The position numbers were made by a program, and so were the translations under genes. Positions 62,048-64,000 of a stretch of 64,000 nt of DNA are shown here, piece by piece. The notes beneath the pieces were generated by a model, which did not search any database, was not told the DNA's origin, and saw only the letters and a program-made list of their open reading frames with translations. Source of the stretch: Leptolyngbya ohadii IS1 (GTDB lineage: Bacteria > Cyanobacteriota > Cyanobacteriia > Elainellales > Elainellaceae); the NCBI RefSeq assembly GCF_002215035.1, contig NZ_NKFP01000006.1, positions 1,500,530 to 1,564,529 on the forward strand, in the 5' to 3' direction. Numbering within the stretch: position 1 is the stretch's first letter; every line of letters begins with the position of its first letter.

Positions 62048-63466
62048 ATGCAAGTAATCGTATTTGGTAACTATATATTCGCAAAGACTATAGCAATCAT
62101 TCTAACTGATAGAGGTTATAGAGTTGCCTGTTTTTGCAATCGTATTACTGATGATGACAAATACGGAGCAGGAATACAGAGATCTGCTGATAGTTACAAC
62201 TTTGAGTTATACATTGGTCATAAAGATGAGCATTTGAAGCAATTAGAAAATTTTAACCCTGTTTTTGCTATAAGTGCAGCATACAAATACTTAATACCAG
62301 TTGAGAATCTTAAATTTCCTGTTTACGGAGTTCACTTTGGTGGTCTATATGGTCATGATTCAATCCGGGGTAAAAGTTCTTCTGTATGGTACAGGCTTCG
62401 CCAAATCAAAAAATCCACTATTGCTTTATATAGGATGTCAGCAGATGAATTTGATGTAGGAAGTGTAATCAATACGGTAACCTTTCAACTTGGTGATATT
62501 AAGGATGACCCATACAAGCAGGTTGATAGTTATGAGGAACTGTTGCAGCCATTATTGGATTCCTCGAATACCGATATATACCCTAAATCAAGTATTGATA
62601 AACTTGCAAGCTATTTTCCTAAGGCAACTATAAATCGTTATTCAAAAAAATATTTTGACGAGTCTGAAGCCGCAGTTTTTAGGAATGTTCAGTTTGAAGA
62701 AAATGAAGAGAATGTTGATATTGAGATTGATGATAAGAAGTACATATTTGATGACTTGAATGAATGCTATTTCTATAGAGCTAAGGGTGAGAAGAATGAC
62801 ACCAACATAATTTATCTGCATGGGTTTGGCAGTGTTTTCTCTAAAACTTTGCAAAATAATAAACTGGTTAAATTGTCTAGCTTACTTGGACAAAGTATTA
62901 TTGCGCCAGTTCTAAAGGGGTTAAATGGTTTGGATTGTGATGGAACCCAAAAATCTGTAGAAGTAATTGAGCAGTTTCATAAAATATTCTCGTTCGCAAA
63001 CGAGAATGAGTCTATTGTGGTATGCACAAGTATAGCCTGCCTGATCGCATCTGATATTTTGCGTTTCTATAAAAACATAAAGCATATTATATTTGTTACT
63101 CCCATTGTTGAACTGCTGAAAGCATCCTTTGATCCTGCTATAACTAATTTCTTAACTTCGGATGAGTATATGGCTCATTATGTAAATCTTGAAAGTAAAC
63201 ATTTGTCTGGTTATAAAATTAGCACTGAACTTTTAAACTATTTAAGTGGAATTTCTATGTTAGATAGTTTAAGAGAGTACTCCTCTAACTATCAAGTCAT
63301 CTTTTCAAGACATGATGACTTCATTGATGCGGCATATTGGAGAAGTAAATTCATTGATATGGGTGCTAATATCAATAGCGTTAATGTTATCGATGGGGAA
63401 CATCCTTTTAGATCTCCGTTGCAGCTTTACTATTTAGCATGTCAAATAAGAAAGATAGTTAAATAG
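62048..63466 (+). CDS. Formyltransferase-like domain fused to an alpha/beta hydrolase
   Basis: 472 aa from ATG 62048, 49 bp after the NACHT-WD40 stop. Residues 1-190 follow the formyltransferase fold: MQVIVFGNYIFAKTIAIIL, NFNPVFAISAAYKYLIP, VYGVHFGGLYGHDSIRGKSS and YRMSADEFDVGSVI. The catalytic His and Asp are present but the usual Asn two residues before His is Gly. Residues about 250-472 follow an alpha/beta hydrolase: IIYLHGFGSVFSKTL, IVVCTSIACLIASDILRFY (Ser in a non-classical elbow), FSRHDDFIDA and IDGEHPF supply a Ser-Asp-His set. I know no family with this pairing. Context suggests an enzyme controlled by, or supplying a signal to, the NACHT protein. Confidence 0.68.
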   Translation: MQVIVFGNYIFAKTIAIILTDRGYRVACFCNRITDDDKYGAGIQRSADSYNFELYIGHKDEHLKQLENFNPVFAISAAYKYLIPVENLKFPVYGVHFGGLYGHDSIRGKSSSVWYRLRQIKKSTIALYRMSADEFDVGSVINTVTFQLGDIKDDPYKQVDSYEELLQPLLDSSNTDIYPKSSIDKLASYFPKATINRYSKKYFDESEAAVFRNVQFEENEENVDIEIDDKKYIFDDLNECYFYRAKGEKNDTNIIYLHGFGSVFSKTLQNNKLVKLSSLLGQSIIAPVLKGLNGLDCDGTQKSVEVIEQFHKIFSFANENESIVVCTSIACLIASDILRFYKNIKHIIFVTPIVELLKASFDPAITNFLTSDEYMAHYVNLESKHLSGYKISTELLNYLSGISMLDSLREYSSNYQVIFSRHDDFIDAAYWRSKFIDMGANINSVNVIDGEHPFRSPLQLYYLACQIRKIVK

Positions 63467-63609
63467 CTTATTAGATGAGCAAAGCGTATTCATCATGAAT
63501 GGTCCGCTCCATGCTTGCAACACCTGATATTGCTTAATTTAAGGATGACCCGACTGCAACTGAACGTCACAGGTTGAATTATGAAGCTGTCTGTGCCGAA
63601 GTTCATCCT

Positions 63610-64000
63610 TTAATTATTAATTCGATTTGTTTGTTTGGCTCGAATTAAGGAACGCAGCAACTTTACTCGATAAGGATCAGCATCTTTCCTCCACACCACC
63701 CGATGCCCTTTTAATTCAGCACAATACTCCTCTAGGCATTTTTGCCACCCTCTTCGATCGCGCACCCTCCCCAAATCATCCAGTAACCCCCAATCCGCCT
63801 CCTGCCGACTCAGCTTGGCAAACTTCTCATAGAGCGGATAGTCTGACTGCACCAACAACTCCTTCTGGTGCAATACAGGTGGGTTGTCCTCCGGGTCATA
63901 GTCTCGGTAGCTAACGTGCAGGTCTTGCAGATCAATTTGCATACTGGTGCGAAGACAGGGGTGTGGGTCGCGATCGAAATCTGGGTAGAACAGGTAGGTA
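63610..64000 (-). CDS. DNA phosphorothioation-associated methyltransferase-like gene, 3' part
   Basis: The frame is open from the window edge (63999) to the stop at 63610, so the gene is cut by the window; an internal Met at 63942 is not the start. The fragment reads YLFYPDFDRDPHPCL, then NPPVLHQKELLV, YPLYEKFAKLSRQEADWGLL and RRGWQKCLEEYCAELKGHRV. This matches my recollection of the C-terminus of the putative methyltransferase found with DNA phosphorothioation (dnd) genes. If right, a dnd-type locus may lie beyond the right edge. The catalytic part is outside the window. Confidence 0.55.
   Translation of the reverse strand, partial: TYLFYPDFDRDPHPCLRTSMQIDLQDLHVSYRDYDPEDNPPVLHQKELLVQSDYPLYEKFAKLSRQEADWGLLDDLGRVRDRRGWQKCLEEYCAELKGHRVVWRKDADPYRVKLLRSLIRAKQTNRINN

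Overview
The window looks like chromosome (or large plasmid) of a filamentous cyanobacterium. The octamer GCGATCGC (HIP1) recurs through the first 40 kb and in the 53-57.6 kb stretch. Several families are typical of cyanobacteria: a membrane-anchored GUN4-domain protein, Uma2 proteins, NACHT-WD40 proteins and ISKra4/IS630 elements. Genus cannot be fixed from the sequence alone.

Layout. 0.1-13.1 kb is ordinary chromosome: a NarL-type two-component pair, a DsbA-like thioredoxin, an exported hydrolase with two exported NTF2-like proteins, a broken GNAT gene, HU, an exported hypothetical protein, a GUN4-domain protein, a thioredoxin-NHL protein and a pnuC-nadR pair for NAD salvage. 13.5-28.9 kb holds a complete class 1 DISARM defence locus (drmD, drmMI, drmA, drmB, drmC). 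Three extra genes sit inside it: a small exported protein, a membrane protein with a winged-helix-like tail, and a Uma2 nuclease-like protein. 29.0-36.9 kb is a second set of conflict-type genes. It has a small helical adaptor-like protein, a minus-strand operon (SF1 helicase with a degenerate phospholipase-D domain, then a NACHT ATPase, then a small protein) and a divergent formylglycine-generating-enzyme-like gene. 36.9-39.9 kb carries small hypothetical genes and fragments.

39.9-50.9 kb is a heavily IS-invaded segment. An IS3 element has truncated a gene and abuts a three-repeat CRISPR remnant with no cas genes. An IS630 element follows, and then a Tn7-like module of tnsC and two tniQ/tnsD-like genes. 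tnsC is split by an IS21 element with a 6-bp target duplication. The first tniQ is split by an ISKra4-type element with a 9-bp target duplication. In both cases precise excision restores the reading frame. No tnsA or tnsB is visible. Downstream, 51.1-51.3 kb contains six copies of an AGCATA-N-CCG motif, partly inverted, that could be transposase-binding sites at a transposon end. 51.6-55.1 kb holds small regulator-like genes and a minus-strand operon that includes a paralogue of the gene truncated by IS3.

55.6-63.5 kb ends the window with a Uma2 protein, an M15-peptidase-like protein and an AT-rich operon. That operon encodes an adaptor-like protein, a 1205-aa NACHT-WD40 protein with a REase-like N-terminus, and a formyltransferase plus alpha/beta-hydrolase fusion. 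The adaptor and the NACHT-WD40 gene share one reading frame and are separated by one TAG codon. The right edge cuts a minus-strand gene resembling the DNA phosphorothioation-associated methyltransferase.

The best candidates for something undescribed are: the 57.8-63.5 kb adaptor/NACHT-WD40/formyltransferase-hydrolase operon; a short Gly/Asn-rich 'GNITQ'-type tail shared by four proteins around the NACHT genes; and the helicase-PLD/NACHT operon at 29.5-35.7 kb. All functional statements rest on motif recognition by eye; no database search was run.
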